Positions 44,722 to 56,022 are shown, counted from the first letter of the stretch. The stretch: 57,687 nucleotides of DNA from Cellulomonas sp. APG4 (GCF_009996735.1 NZ_JAACYI010000023.1:1-57687), one strand, 5' to 3'. Translations and numbers: made by a program. The notes: generated by a model not told the origin, from the sequence alone.

Positions 44722-45504
44722 AGCGGCGTCGGCCACGAGTCGGCCGTCCGCGCCCGGGCGCCAGCCGAGCGTCGCGAGCAGGGCGAGGTCCGCCCGGTCG
44801 AGGTCGGCGACCGCGAGCGCCGCGACCAGGTCCGGGCGGCGCGCCGCCGTCCGCTCGAGCGCGCGGTCCCTCCGCCAGCGGTCGATCCGCGCGTGGTGGC
44901 CCGACAGCAGGACCTCCGGGACCTCGTGCTCGCGCCACACCGGCGGTCGGGTGTACACGGGGTACTCGAGCAGGCCGGCCCCGCCGTGGGACTCCTCGAC
45001 CAGCGACACGGGGTTACCGACCACGCCCGGCAGCAGCCGGGCGACGGCCTCGACCACGACGAGCGCGGCGACCTCACCCCCGTTGAGCACGTAGTCGCCG
45101 AGCGACAGCTCCGTCACGCGCACACCCGCCTCGGCGTAGTGCTCGGTGACGCGCGCGTCGATGCCCTCGTAGCGCCCGCACGCCACCACGAGGTGGCGCT
45201 GCGTCGCGAGGCGTTCTGCGGTGCGCTGGGTGAACCGGTCACCCGCGGGTGTGGGGACGATCAGCTCGGTCGCGCCGGGTTCGACGACGTCGTCGAGCGC
45301 CTCCCCCCACACGTCGGGACGCATGACCATCCCCGCTCCCCCGCCGACGGGCGTGTCGTCGACGGTGCGGTGCCGGTCGGTGGTCCAGTCACGCAGGTCG
45401 TGCACGCGCAGGTCGAGCAGACCGCTCTGTCGTGCCTTCCCGACGAGCGAGAGCTCGAGCGCGGCGAGGTACTCGGGGAAGATCGTGACGACGTCGATGC
45501 GCAC
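44707..45504 (-). CDS. trmD: tRNA (guanine-N1)-methyltransferase
   Basis: TrmD makes m1G37 in tRNAs with SAM, protecting the reading frame. The 265-residue sequence has the knot motifs [47 protein letters not shown] and [19 protein letters not shown], then a C-terminal DNA/tRNA-binding helical domain. The GTG at 45502-45504 is 1 nt after the rimM stop. Its last codons also encode copy A of the rplS leader. Confidence 0.97.
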   Translation of the reverse strand: MRIDVVTIFPEYLAALELSLVGKARQSGLLDLRVHDLRDWTTDRHRTVDDTPVGGGAGMVMRPDVWGEALDDVVEPGATELIVPTPAGDRFTQRTAERLATQRHLVVACGRYEGIDARVTEHYAEAGVRVTELSLGDYVLNGGEVAALVVVEAVARLLPGVVGNPVSLVEESHGGAGLLEYPVYTRPPVWREHEVPEVLLSGHHARIDRWRRDRALERTAARRPDLVAALAVADLDRADLALLATLGWRPGADGRLVADAAPVAD

Positions 45505-45505
45505 G

Positions 45506-46063
45506 TCAGGGCCCGTCCACGGGTTCCGTCACACCGTCACCCGCGGCACTCTCGGCGGCGTCGGCGTCCGAGGCGAGGAGCCCGCGGGGCGGGTCGATCA
45601 CCACACGGCCGTGCGCGACGTCCACCTCGGGCACGATCGCCCGCACGAACGGCACGAGGCTCGTGCGACCGTCCGGCTCGCGCACCACGAGGGCGTCCTG
45701 GGCCGGGAGGTGCTCGAGTCCCACGACCTCACCGACCGTGGTGCCGTCCGGCAGCTCGGCCCGCAGGCCGCGCAGCTCGTGCGGGTACCAGGCGTCCTCC
45801 TCGTCGGAGGTCTCGGCGTCCACGACGAGCGTGGTGCCGCGCAGCGCCTCGACGGCCGTGCGGTCCTCGGCCTCCGCGAACGCCACGACCCACCGGCCGT
45901 TGAGCACACGCGCCCGGGTGACGGTCAACGAACCCGCACCGGGCGCCCTGCGGAGCACGGCGCCGACCGCGAGGCGAGTCTCCGGGTCGTCGGTGCGGAC
46001 GTCGAGCGCGACGTCACCGCGCAGGCCGTGCGGTCGTCCGATCACCGCGACGGTGAGCTCCAT
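45506..46063 (-). CDS. rimM: Ribosome maturation factor RimM
   Basis: This 185-residue protein has an N-terminal RimM domain ([23 protein letters not shown]) and a C-terminal PRC barrel ([22 protein letters not shown] and [21 protein letters not shown]). RimM binds S19 and helps 30S maturation. It precedes trmD and follows khpA and a strong hairpin. The Ala/Asp/Glu-rich tail of ~20 residues is lineage-specific. Confidence 0.95.
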   Translation of the reverse strand: MELTVAVIGRPHGLRGDVALDVRTDDPETRLAVGAVLRRAPGAGSLTVTRARVLNGRWVVAFAEAEDRTAVEALRGTTLVVDAETSDEEDAWYPHELRGLRAELPDGTTVGEVVGLEHLPAQDALVVREPDGRTSLVPFVRAIVPEVDVAHGRVVIDPPRGLLASDADAAESAAGDGVTEPVDGP

Positions 46064-46102
46064 CCGTGCCTCCGGTCGAGTCGGTTCCCCGGGTGTCCGA
46101 GG

Positions 46103-46145
46103 ACGGGTCAGGCCCGGCCCCGGACGGGGACCGGGCCTGACCCGT
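46103..46145 (-). terminator. 15-bp hairpin between khpA and rimM
   Basis: ACGGGTCAGGCCCGG (46103-46117) and its exact complement (46131-46145) flank a 13-nt loop that can extend the stem with CCCC/GGGG past one bulged A. It lies ~12 nt after the khpA stop. No U tract is present. Confidence 0.6.
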
Positions 46146-46156
46146 GAGCGGTACGT

Positions 46157-46396
46157 TCAGCGGCGGTCGACGTCGACGACGTCGACCCGCACCGAACCGT
46201 CCGCGGACAACGCGTTGACCACGGTGCGCAGCGCGCGCGCCGTGCGACCGCTGCGGCCGATCACCCGGCCGAGGTCCTCCGGGTGGACCCGGACCTCGAG
46301 CAGCTCCCCGCGGCGCAGCGAGCGTCCGCGCACCTGGACGTCGTCCGGGTGGTCGACGATGCCGCGCACGAGGTGCTCGAGGGCGTCCGCGAGCAT
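46157..46396 (-). CDS. khpA: KhpA family KH-domain RNA-binding protein
   Basis: This 79-residue single KH domain carries GRVIGRSGRTARALRTVVNAL, the GXXG loop and following helix. KhpA (YlqC) works with KhpB in cell-wall and RNA regulation in Gram-positive bacteria. The ATG shares a base with the rpsP stop (TGATG). Confidence 0.93.
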   Translation of the reverse strand: MLADALEHLVRGIVDHPDDVQVRGRSLRRGELLEVRVHPEDLGRVIGRSGRTARALRTVVNALSADGSVRVDVVDVDRR

Positions 46397-46839
46397 CAGG
46401 CCTGCTCGTCCGCGGGGGCCTCGTCGGCCGACCCGGCCTCGGCGGCCGGCTCCTCGGCCTTGGCCGACTTCTTCTCGGCGGCCTTGGCCTTCGCCTTCTC
46501 GGCGGCGTCGGCCGCGGCGGCGATCGCGACGGAGGCGTCGGCAGCCTCACCCTTGACGCGCAGCGTGCCCTCGGCGCCCGGCAGGCCCTTGAACTTCTGC
46601 CAGTCGCCCGTGATCTTCAGGATCGCGAGGACCTGCTCGCTGGGCTGCGCACCCACGCTCAGCCAGTACTGCGCACGCTCGGAGGTCACCTCGATGAGCG
46701 AGGGCTCCTCGGTCGGGTGGTACTTGCCGATCTCCTCGATCACACGACCATCACGCTTGGTGCGCGAGTCGGCGACGACGATGCGGTAGTACGGCGCCCG
46801 GATCTTGCCGAGGCGCTTCAGACGGATCTTGACGGCCAC
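46396..46839 (-). CDS. rpsP: 30S ribosomal protein S16
   Basis: S16 occupies about residues 1-85 ([40 protein letters not shown]). A further ~60 residues form an Ala/Lys/Glu-rich tail ([19 protein letters not shown]), common in actinobacteria. The GTG at 46837-46839 has AGGAG ~10 nt upstream. It starts the rpsP-khpA unit. Confidence 0.97.
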   Translation of the reverse strand: MAVKIRLKRLGKIRAPYYRIVVADSRTKRDGRVIEEIGKYHPTEEPSLIEVTSERAQYWLSVGAQPSEQVLAILKITGDWQKFKGLPGAEGTLRVKGEAADASVAIAAAADAAEKAKAKAAEKKSAKAEEPAAEAGSADEAPADEQA

Positions 46840-46981
46840 AGTGGTGGTCTCTCCTGGTTCTGCTGGGGACGGCCGCCACGCACCGACCCGTGGGGTAGGT
46901 GGGCGAGGAGGCCTGAGGACACGGTCACGCACGGCTAGAGGGTCCGACGTGCCGGGTACAGCGGGCCATTCTGCCAGATCC

Positions 46982-47009
46982 CCCGCGTGCGCGGCACCGG
47001 GCACGCGGG
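46982..47009 (-). terminator. Hairpin after the MFS transporter gene
   Basis: CCCGCGTGC (46982-46990) and GCACGCGGG (47001-47009) form a 9-bp stem with a 10-nt loop. A second 6-bp stem, GGCCCC/GGGGCC, lies at 47008-47023 just after the MFS stop. Confidence 0.4.
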
Positions 47010-47028
47010 CCCCGGGCGGGGCCTGCAC

Positions 47029-48384
47029 TCAGTGCTCCGTGAGCGAGCGGCCTCGCAGCTCGGGCAGCAGCAGGGCCGCACCGGCAGCGAGGACGAAGGA
47101 GATCGCGAAGGCGGCGAACGTGACCTGCTCGCCCCCGACGGCGAGCAGCGGTGGCACCGCGAGCGGGGCGAGGATCGAGGCGATGCGGCCGAAGCCTGCT
47201 GCCCAGCCGGCGCCGGTGGCCCGCAGCCGCGTCGGGTAGATCTCGGGCGTGACCGCGTAGAGGGCTCCCCACGCCCCGAGGTTGAAGAACGACAGGAGCA
47301 TGCCCGCGACGAGCACGCCCGTGGCGCCGTCGGCCCAGCCGAACACCGCGGCGGCCCCGGCCGAGCCCACCAGGAACGTGGCGAGGGTCGCGCGGCGCCC
47401 CCAGACCTCGACCAGCACGGCGGCCACGGCGTAGCCCGGCAGCTGGGCTGCGGTGATGGCGAGCGTGTAGCCGAACGACTGCACGAGGGAGAAGCCCTGG
47501 GCCACGAGCAACGAGGGCAACCAGATGAACGCCCCGTAGTAGGAGAAGTTGACGAAGAACCAGACGAGCCAGATCGCCGCCGTCCTGCGTCGGACCCCGG
47601 CAGCCCAGAGCGCGACGGGGCCCGTGCGCGCGCGACCGACGACGGCGGCGTCGGTGCCACGCGTGTCCTGGTCCGGGCCGGGCTCCGGCGACACGACGTC
47701 TGCGGACGCCTCGAACTCGCGCACCACGGCCTCGGCCTCGGCCGTGCGGCCGGCCCGCTCGAGGAAGCGCACCGACTCGGGCAGGCCACGACGCACGACG
47801 AGCGCGTAGAGCGCCGGCACGGCTCCGATGAGCAGCGCCCAGCGCCAGCCCTCGGGGTGGTCGCGCACCACGAGGTAGCCGATGACCGCCGCGAGCACCC
47901 AGCCGACGGCCCAGAAGGCCTCGAGCACCACGACCACGCGACCGCGGATGCGCGCGGGGGCGAACTCGCTCACGAGCGTCGACGCGACGGGGAGCTCGGC
48001 ACCGAGACCCAGGCCGACGACGAAGCGGAGAGCCATGAGCGCCGCCACCGAGCCCACGAGGGCGGACGCGCCGGTGGCGAGCCCGTACACGAGCAGGGTG
48101 AGGGCGAACACCTGCCGCCGTCCGACGCGGTCGGCCAGGAGTCCCCCGACACTCGCGCCGAGCGCCATCCCGAGGAAGCCGACGGACGCGATCCAGGACA
48201 TCTCGGCGTTGCTGAGCTCCCACTGGACCTTGAGCGCCGCGATGACGAAGGAGATGAGGCCCACGTCCATCGCGTCGAGCGCCCAGCCGATGCCGGAGCC
48301 CACCACGAGGCGGCGGTGGCGCCGGGTGAACGGCAGGCGGTCCAGCCGCTCGGGCCGCGTCGCCGGCCGCTCGACGGCCGTCAT
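47029..48384 (-). CDS. MFS transporter (sugar-porter/NiaP-like)
   Basis: This 451-residue protein has 12 predicted helices and MFS motifs: GLLADRVGRRQVFAL between helices 2 and 3, RFVVGLGLGAELPVASTLVSEF, and RGLPESVRFLERAG before the central loop, with VEVWGRRATLATF as the second-half copy. The pattern fits the sugar/metabolite porter subfamily that includes the niacin transporter NiaP and aromatic acid transporters; substrate unknown. Its ATG overlaps the amidohydrolase stop (ATGA), so the transporter may carry the hydrolase's substrate or product. Confidence 0.88.
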   Translation of the reverse strand: MTAVERPATRPERLDRLPFTRRHRRLVVGSGIGWALDAMDVGLISFVIAALKVQWELSNAEMSWIASVGFLGMALGASVGGLLADRVGRRQVFALTLLVYGLATGASALVGSVAALMALRFVVGLGLGAELPVASTLVSEFAPARIRGRVVVVLEAFWAVGWVLAAVIGYLVVRDHPEGWRWALLIGAVPALYALVVRRGLPESVRFLERAGRTAEAEAVVREFEASADVVSPEPGPDQDTRGTDAAVVGRARTGPVALWAAGVRRRTAAIWLVWFFVNFSYYGAFIWLPSLLVAQGFSLVQSFGYTLAITAAQLPGYAVAAVLVEVWGRRATLATFLVGSAGAAAVFGWADGATGVLVAGMLLSFFNLGAWGALYAVTPEIYPTRLRATGAGWAAGFGRIASILAPLAVPPLLAVGGEQVTFAAFAISFVLAAGAALLLPELRGRSLTEH

Positions 48385-49508
48385 CCGTGCGTGCCGACGA
48401 CACGACCGCGCAGGACGACGGCGCGCGGGTGGCCGAGCGCGCGGACGTCGTCACGCGGGTCGGCCGCGAGCACCACGAGGTCCGCCGGGGCGCCCTCGCT
48501 CAGGCCCGGGACGCCGAGGTACTCGCGCGCCCGCCAGCTCGCGGCGGCGACGACGTCCGCGGCGGGCACACCGGCCCGCACCATCTCGGCGGCCTCGTCG
48601 GGCAGCCGGCCGTGCTCGATCGTCCCGCCCGCGTCCGTGCCGACCAGCAGCCGCACACCCGCGTCGTGCAGGTCGCGCACGTGCGCGTACCGCCGCGCGT
48701 GCAGCCGTCGCATGCGCTCGGCGAACCGCGGGTAGCGCACCGCCTGGGCCGCGATGGCCTCGAACTGGTCGACCTGCAGGAGGGTCGGGACCACCGGGAT
48801 CCCGCGCCGCGCGACCTCGTCGACGTGCTCGGGCAGCAGACCCGTCCCGTGCTCGATGCAGTCCACGCCCGCGGCGAGCAGGCCGGGCACCGCCTCGGTC
48901 GAGAACGTGTGCGCCGTCACGCGTGCGCCGCCCGCATGGGCGGTCCGCACGGCCTCGGCGAGCACGTCGTCGGGCCACAACGGGCGCAGGTCACCGTCCG
49001 GGCCCAGGTCGCGGTCGATCCAGTCGGCGACGAGCTTGACCCAGCCGTCACCTCGCGCGGTCTCCTCGGCGACGGCCGCCGGCAGCTCGCCCACGTCGGC
49101 GAGCTCGCGGCCGTAGTGGCGCAGGTAGCGCCTGGGCCGCGCCAGGTGGCGTCCGGCCCGCAGCACCCGCGGGAGGTCGGGCCGGTCGTCGACCCACCGC
49201 GTGTCGGCGGGCGAACCCGCATCACGGACCAGCAGGGTGCCGGCGTCGCGGTCCGCGAGCGCCTGACGTTCCGCGACGTCCCGCTCCACCGGGCCGTCGG
49301 CCCCGAGCCCGATGTGGCAGTGCACGTCGACGAGTCCCGGCAGCGCCCAGCCGTCGAGCGTCACGACGTCGGCCGAGCGTCGGCCGCGGGGCGGGTCGAA
49401 GGTCACCCGACCGTCGACCACCCACAGCTGGTCGCGCACGTCGTCGTCCCCGGCCAGCACGCGCCCGCGCACGTGCAGCATCGGGCAGCGGCCTTCGTCG
49501 ACCGTCAC
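48381..49508 (-). CDS. Amidohydrolase superfamily enzyme
   Basis: This 375-residue metal hydrolase has the first-site HXH in VDVHCHIG, then WVKLVADW (possible bridging Lys), His in VTAHTFSTEA and CIEHGTGL, and the catalytic Asp in LLVGTDAGGTIEHG. It is closest in pattern to imidazolonepropionase/prolidase-type amidohydrolases; substrate unknown. A similar gene commonly follows ffh in actinobacteria. The GTG at 49506-49508, 1 nt after ffh, is chosen for proximity, but an ATG at 49481 (MLHVRG) is also possible. Confidence 0.85.
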   Translation of the reverse strand: MTVDEGRCPMLHVRGRVLAGDDDVRDQLWVVDGRVTFDPPRGRRSADVVTLDGWALPGLVDVHCHIGLGADGPVERDVAERQALADRDAGTLLVRDAGSPADTRWVDDRPDLPRVLRAGRHLARPRRYLRHYGRELADVGELPAAVAEETARGDGWVKLVADWIDRDLGPDGDLRPLWPDDVLAEAVRTAHAGGARVTAHTFSTEAVPGLLAAGVDCIEHGTGLLPEHVDEVARRGIPVVPTLLQVDQFEAIAAQAVRYPRFAERMRRLHARRYAHVRDLHDAGVRLLVGTDAGGTIEHGRLPDEAAEMVRAGVPAADVVAAASWRAREYLGVPGLSEGAPADLVVLAADPRDDVRALGHPRAVVLRGRVVGTHG

Positions 49509-49509
49509 C

Positions 49510-51123
49510 TCAGCGCCCCAGGAAACGCTCGAGCCCCGGCGGCACCTCGACGTCGGCCGGCTCGGCCGGCGGGCGCGCACCGCCCAGCCCGAAGGCCGAC
49601 CCCGCCGGTGCCTGCGGCGTCCGCCCGGCTGCGCGCTCGGCGGCCTCGCGCTCCTGCTGCGCGCGCTTGGCCGGGTTGCCCGACCGACCCTTCTTGCCCT
49701 TCTTGGGCTGCGGCGCCATCCGGCCGCGGGACTTCTTGCCGCCCATGCCCGGCAGCGCACCCATGCCGGGCATGCCCGGGGTCGCGCCACCACGGGCCAT
49801 CTGCCGCATCATCTTCTGCGCGGCGGCGAAGCGCTCGAGCAGCTGGTTGACCTCGGAGGCCGTGGTACCCGAGCCGCGGGCGATGCGCGCGCGGCGCGAG
49901 CCGTTGATGATCTTGGGGGTGCTGCGCTCGGCGGGCGTCATCGAGCGGACGATCGCCTCGATCCGGTCGACCTCGCGCTCGTCGAAGCTGTCGATGGCCT
50001 CACGCATCTGCCCCATGCCTGGGAGCATCCCGAGCATCTTCTTCATCGAGCCCATCTGACGCAGGCCCTGGACCTGGACCAGGAAGTCCTCGAGCGTGAA
50101 GTCCTCACCGCCCGCGAGCTTGCCGGCCATGCGCTCGGCCTGCTCGGCGTCGAACGCCTTCTCGGCCTGCTCGATGAGCGAGAGCACGTCGCCCATGTCG
50201 AGGATGCGCGAGGCCATCCGGTCGGGGTGGAAGACCTCGAAGTCGGTGAGCTTCTCCCCCGTCGAGGCGAACATGATGGGCCGCCCCGTCACGCTCGCGA
50301 CCGAGAGGGCGGCGCCGCCGCGCGCGTCACCGTCGAGCTTCGACAGCACGACGCCGGTGAAACCGACGCCGTCGGCGAAGGCCTGCGCGGTGGTGACCGC
50401 GTCCTGGCCGATCATCGCGTCGATCACGAAGAGGATCTCGTCCGGCTGCACCGCGTCGCGGATGTCCGCCGCCTGCTGCATCATCTCGGCGTCGACGCCC
50501 AGGCGTCCCGCGGTGTCGACGATCAGGACGTCGTGCTGGCGGGTCCGGGCCAGATCGAGACCCTCACGGGCCACGGCCACGGGGTCCCCGGGCGGCACAG
50601 CGGGGCCCGCGGCCTCCGCGCTCTCCTGCGTCCCCGGGTGCGGCGCGTGCACGGGGACGCCCGCGCGCTCACCGACCACCTGGAGCTGGGTCACCGCGTT
50701 GGGGCGCTGGAGGTCGGCCGCGACGAGGAGCGGCGTGTGGCCCTGCTCGCGCAGGTGGCGCGCGAGCTTGCCCGCGAGGGTCGTCTTGCCCGCACCCTGG
50801 AGGCCCGCGAGCAGGATGACCGTCGGCGGGGTCTTGGCGAACCGCAGCGCGCGCTGCTCGCCGCCGAGCACCGCGACGAGCTCCTCGTTGACGATCTTGA
50901 CGACCTGCTGCGCGGGGTTCAGCGCACCCGAGACCTCGGCCGAGAGCGCGCGCTCACGGACCGTGCCGGTGAACGCCCGGACCACGCTGACCGCGACGTC
51001 CGCGTCGAGCAGCGCCCGCCGGATCTCGCGCACGGTCGCGTCGATGTCGGCCTCGGACAGGCGGCCCTTGCTGCGCAGGTTCTTGAAGGTCGCAGTGAGA
51101 CGGTCGGACAGCGTGGCGAACAC
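49510..51123 (-). CDS. ffh: Signal recognition particle protein Ffh (SRP54)
   Basis: This 537-residue GTPase targets ribosomes making membrane proteins. It has the N domain, G1 in LLAGLQGAGKTTLAGKLA, DTAGR (G3), LSKLDGDARGG (G4), and the Met-rich M domain (MGSMKKMLGMLPGMGQM, MMRQMARGG, PGMPGMGALPGMGG) that binds 4.5S RNA and signal peptides. A Lys/Ala/Pro tail follows. The GTG at 51121-51123 has GAGGT ~8 nt upstream. Confidence 0.97.
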   Translation of the reverse strand: MFATLSDRLTATFKNLRSKGRLSEADIDATVREIRRALLDADVAVSVVRAFTGTVRERALSAEVSGALNPAQQVVKIVNEELVAVLGGEQRALRFAKTPPTVILLAGLQGAGKTTLAGKLARHLREQGHTPLLVAADLQRPNAVTQLQVVGERAGVPVHAPHPGTQESAEAAGPAVPPGDPVAVAREGLDLARTRQHDVLIVDTAGRLGVDAEMMQQAADIRDAVQPDEILFVIDAMIGQDAVTTAQAFADGVGFTGVVLSKLDGDARGGAALSVASVTGRPIMFASTGEKLTDFEVFHPDRMASRILDMGDVLSLIEQAEKAFDAEQAERMAGKLAGGEDFTLEDFLVQVQGLRQMGSMKKMLGMLPGMGQMREAIDSFDEREVDRIEAIVRSMTPAERSTPKIINGSRRARIARGSGTTASEVNQLLERFAAAQKMMRQMARGGATPGMPGMGALPGMGGKKSRGRMAPQPKKGKKGRSGNPAKRAQQEREAAERAAGRTPQAPAGSAFGLGGARPPAEPADVEVPPGLERFLGR

Positions 51124-51207
51124 GGATGGGACCTCACGGGCGCGTCGGGTGCACAGGTGGTGGAGCTGGCGACGACGGCGCGGCGGTGCCCTCGTCAGCG
51201 GTTCAGC

Positions 51208-53028
51208 CTACCCGGGCGGCACCCGGCTGCCTGGCGCCCCCGCGGTCGCCGGGTCCAGCCGCGCGTGCGCGCGCCGCACGAGGTCGTCCACGAGGCGCGC
51301 ACGCCACGGGGTCCACGTGGTGGGCCCGGCCGCCGACGCGTCGGCCTCGGTGAGCGCCCGGAGCAGGTCGAGGAGGTCGCGTCGCCCGTCGACGGCCGCC
51401 ACGAGTGCCGCGACCGTCGCGGGGTCGTCGGGGTCGCGCTGGGTCGCGAGCTCCGCGAGCGTCAGGTGGTGACGCACGAGCCGTTCGACGTCGGCGACCA
51501 CGCGTTCGTCCACGCCGGTCCGGCGGAGGATCTGCGGCACGAGCGCCGCGCCCTCGACGCTGTGGTCCGCCGCTCCCGCCCGCTTGCCGATGTCGTGCAG
51601 CAGCGCCGCGAGGAGCAGCACCTCGTCGCCGGCACCGCCGCGCCGACCGCGACCCGCGCGTGCGACGGTCTCGACGAGGTGCCGGTCGACGGTGTGCCGG
51701 TGCACCGGCGAGCGCTGGGGGCGGTTGCGCACCGCGGCCCACTCGGGGATCCAGCGCGTGACGACGCCGGCGAGGTCGAGCGTCTCCCACACGGGCACCT
51801 GCGCATGGCCGGCGCCGAGGAGGTGCAGCAGGTGGGCGCGCGCCGGGGCCGGCCACGGCGTGGGCAGGTCGGGGCTGCGCGCGAGGCTCGCGACCGTCAC
51901 GGGCGACAACGGGAGCGCCGTGCGTGCCGAGGTCGCCGCTGCCCGCAGCGGCAGGAGCGGATCGTCCTCCGGGCGCACTCCTGCCGCGAGCACGAGCTCG
52001 CCGTCGTGCTCGACGAGCCCGTCACCCACCGCACGCAGGCGCGGTGCGAGGCGCCGGCCCCGGACCACCACCGGGCGGCGCAGGGACGGGCGCGCGAGCG
52101 CCTGACGCGCATGACGGACCGTGGTGTCCAGCGCGTGCGAGACGGTGCGCGCCGCCTCCGCGAGACCCGCGAGGAGCTCGTCGGCGTCCGCCGCCCCGAC
52201 CAGTGACGCGACCTCGTCCTGGTCGGCGCGCAGCAGCCGGTTCGTGGGGCGTCGCGTCACCACGTGCAGGGCGTCGCGCACGTCCAGGAGGTGGGCGTAC
52301 GCCTCGTCGACGGCTCCGTGCGGGCGGTCCGTGAGCCACGTGGCCGCCAGCGCGAAGACGACGACGGCGTCGCGGATGCCACCGCGCGCCTCCTTGAGGT
52401 CGGGCTCGACGAGGTAGGCGAGCTCACCCGCGCGCTCCGCCCTGGAGCGCGTGCTCGTGAGCAGCTCAGGCAGCCGTCGCCGGGCCGCGGACCGCCAGTC
52501 CTCGTGCAACGCGGTCCGTGCGCGGTGCACCACACCCGCGTCCCCTGCGACGAGCCGCAGGTCGAGCAGCCCGACGGCGGCGGGGAGGTCGGTCGAGGCC
52601 ACCTGCCGGCACTGTGCGAGCGAACGGACCGAGTGGTCGAGGTCGAGGCCCGCGTCCCAGATCGGGTACCAGACCCGCTCGGCCACCTGGGCGACGGCGT
52701 CGGGCCGGTGCGTACGCCCGTCGTGGACCAGGAGCAGGTCGAGGTCGCTCGCCGGGCTCGCGTCCTGGCGCCCAAGGCTGCCCACGGCTCCCAGGGCGAC
52801 GCCGTCGGCGGTCGGCAGCTGCGCGACCGCCTCGCGCCACAGCCCCGCGAGCCGGTGCTGGACGAGTGCGGCCCCGGCCTCCCGGCGGGTCCGGCCGTCC
52901 GCACCGGGCCCCGTCATGCGGGCCGCGAGGTCGAGCCGGTCGGCCCGCAGGCCCCGCACCCCGGTCTCGTGACCGGGGTGCGGGGCTCCGAGGGGAGACC
53001 CGGCCGCGTCGTGCGGCCGTCGGATCAT
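51208..53028 (-). CDS. glnD: PII uridylyl/adenylyltransferase GlnD, without ACT domains
   Basis: GlnD modifies PII proteins in response to glutamine. Nucleotidyltransferase residues Gly-Ser (83-84) and Asp95-X-Asp97 are in [20 protein letters not shown]; a GlnD/PB1-like linker follows, then the HD domain ([15 protein letters not shown]). Family members usually run to ~750-850 aa with two C-terminal ACT domains that sense glutamine. This one stops at 606 aa, after [17 protein letters not shown]. Only ~85 nt separate it from ffh, so the ACT domains are truly missing rather than shifted in frame. The ATG at 53026-53028 is 10 nt after glnB. Confidence 0.9.
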   Translation of the reverse strand: MIRRPHDAAGSPLGAPHPGHETGVRGLRADRLDLAARMTGPGADGRTRREAGAALVQHRLAGLWREAVAQLPTADGVALGAVGSLGRQDASPASDLDLLLVHDGRTHRPDAVAQVAERVWYPIWDAGLDLDHSVRSLAQCRQVASTDLPAAVGLLDLRLVAGDAGVVHRARTALHEDWRSAARRRLPELLTSTRSRAERAGELAYLVEPDLKEARGGIRDAVVVFALAATWLTDRPHGAVDEAYAHLLDVRDALHVVTRRPTNRLLRADQDEVASLVGAADADELLAGLAEAARTVSHALDTTVRHARQALARPSLRRPVVVRGRRLAPRLRAVGDGLVEHDGELVLAAGVRPEDDPLLPLRAAATSARTALPLSPVTVASLARSPDLPTPWPAPARAHLLHLLGAGHAQVPVWETLDLAGVVTRWIPEWAAVRNRPQRSPVHRHTVDRHLVETVARAGRGRRGGAGDEVLLLAALLHDIGKRAGAADHSVEGAALVPQILRRTGVDERVVADVERLVRHHLTLAELATQRDPDDPATVAALVAAVDGRRDLLDLLRALTEADASAAGPTTWTPWRARLVDDLVRRAHARLDPATAGAPGSRVPPG

Positions 53029-53038
53029 CGTCGTGCCG

Positions 53039-54672
<1,634 letters not shown>

Positions 54673-54728
54673 AGGATCTCTCCCCTCGCCGGCCGGGCGG
54701 CCGGTCGGGACAACCTTCGGGGAGCGCT

Positions 54729-54766
54729 GTTTCGGTGCGGGGCGCTGGTCGTTACGGCACGGTGAC
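54729..54766 (-). promoter_or_regulatory. GlnR-like operator upstream of amtB
   Basis: On the minus strand the order is GTCAC-n6-GTAAC-n6-CGCCC-n6-GAAAC, that is, boxes at 54762-54766, 54751-54755, 54740-54744 and 54729-54733 with exact 11-nt spacing. Three of the four match the actinobacterial GlnR pattern (GTNAC/GAAAC with n6 spacers). amtB-glnB-glnD is a standard GlnR target in nitrogen limitation. Confidence 0.65.
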
Positions 54767-54803
54767 AAGAGTCCGGCGCATGTGAACGTCGCGTTTCGCG
54801 CGC

Positions 54804-54836
54804 GGGCCCGGCGTCCGCATGACGGACGCCGGGCCC
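54804..54836 (-). terminator. 14-bp hairpin after ftsY
   Basis: GGGCCCGGCGTCCG (54804-54817) and its exact complement (54823-54836) flank a 5-nt loop, 16 nt after the ftsY stop. It separates ftsY from the GlnR-controlled amtB promoter. Confidence 0.6.
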
Positions 54837-54852
54837 GCCGCGCGGACGGTCG

Positions 54853-56010
54853 TCAGGCCTGCAGCAGGCCGTCCACGAACGCCTCGGGCTCGAACGGGGC
54901 GAGGTCGTCGGGCCCCTCGCCCAGACCCACGAGCTTGACCGGCACTCCCAGCTCGCGCTGGACGGCGACGACGATGCCGCCCTTGGCGGTGCCGTCGAGC
55001 TTCGTGAGCACGATCCCCGTCACGCCCGCGACCTCGGCGAAGACGCGGGCCTGGTTCATCCCGTTCTGCCCCGTGGTCGCGTCGAGCACCAGCAGCACCT
55101 CGCTGATGGGCGCCTCGCGCGAGATCACCCGCGTGATCTTGCCGAGCTCGTCCATGAGCCCGGCCTTGTTCTGGAGCCGCCCCGCGGTGTCGACCAGCAC
55201 GACGTCGGTGCGGTCCTCGCGGCCCCGGCGCACCGCGTCGAACGCCACTGCGGCCGGGTCGGCACCGTCGCGGTCGGAGCGCACCGTCGGCACACCCACG
55301 CGTGCGCCCCACGTCTGCAGCTGGTCGGCGGCGGCGGCGCGGAAGGTGTCCGCGGCCCCGAGCACGACCGTGCGGCCCTCGGCCACGAGCACCCGCGCGA
55401 GCTTGCCCACCGTGGTCGTCTTGCCCGTGCCGTTCACTCCCACGACGAGCACGACGGCGGGGTGGTGGTCGTCGCCCTCGACGGCGGGGGCGGTCGCAAG
55501 GCCGCGGTCGAGGTTCGGGTCGACGAGCTCGAGCAGCTGCTCGCGGAGCAGGTCGCGCACCGCCGCGGGCTCGCGCACACCCAGCACGCGGACCCGCTCG
55601 CGCAGGCGGTCCACGAGCTCGCCCGTGGGGCCCGCACCGACGTCGGCGAGGAGCAGGGTCTCCTCGATCTCGTCCCAGTCGTCCTCACCGAGGTGGTCCC
55701 GCGAGAGCACGGTGAGCAGGGCGGTGCCGAGCGGGGAGCCCGAGCGCGCGAGCCGCTCGCGGAGCCGCGTGAGCCGGCCTGCGACGGGCTCAGGCCGCTC
55801 GAGCGCAGGGGCCTCCGGAGCAGCGGGGGCCTCGGGGGCGGCGGGAGGGGCCGCGGTCGTCGTCCCGCCCGGCGACGTGCTCTCGACGGTGGGCGGCGGC
55901 GCTCCTTCGCGCGGGCCGCGACGACGGCGTGCCCGCAGGCCGAGCACGCCGAGCCCCGCGAGGAGCAGGGCGGGAAGTCCGACGAGGAGGAGGTCGCTGA
56001 GCTCGTTCAC
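54853..56010 (-). CDS. ftsY: Signal recognition particle receptor FtsY
   Basis: This 385-residue GTPase docks SRP at the membrane. An N-terminal hydrophobic helix (LLLVGLPALLLAGLGVLGL) anchors it; a Pro/Ala-rich linker follows. The NG domain has G1 in VVGVNGTGKTTTVGKLA, ADTFRAAA, DTAGR, and G4 in VLTKLDGTAKGG. The GTG at 56008-56010 starts at the anchor; GAGACT is 6 nt upstream. Confidence 0.97.
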   Translation of the reverse strand: MNELSDLLLVGLPALLLAGLGVLGLRARRRRGPREGAPPPTVESTSPGGTTTAAPPAAPEAPAAPEAPALERPEPVAGRLTRLRERLARSGSPLGTALLTVLSRDHLGEDDWDEIEETLLLADVGAGPTGELVDRLRERVRVLGVREPAAVRDLLREQLLELVDPNLDRGLATAPAVEGDDHHPAVVLVVGVNGTGKTTTVGKLARVLVAEGRTVVLGAADTFRAAAADQLQTWGARVGVPTVRSDRDGADPAAVAFDAVRRGREDRTDVVLVDTAGRLQNKAGLMDELGKITRVISREAPISEVLLVLDATTGQNGMNQARVFAEVAGVTGIVLTKLDGTAKGGIVVAVQRELGVPVKLVGLGEGPDDLAPFEPEAFVDGLLQA

Positions 56011-56016
56011 GACGGC

Positions 56017-56022
56017 AGTCTC
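56017..56022 (-). promoter_or_regulatory. -10-like hexamer, leaderless start of ftsY
   Basis: GAGACT on the minus strand is 6 nt before the ftsY GTG. It is the weakest member of the leaderless set (G at position 1). Confidence 0.35.

Noticed and set aside
42592-45903. A 1103-codon plus-strand open frame through rnhB, lepB, rplS and trmD
   Set aside because: Shadow of four well-identified minus-strand genes; no recognisable domain.
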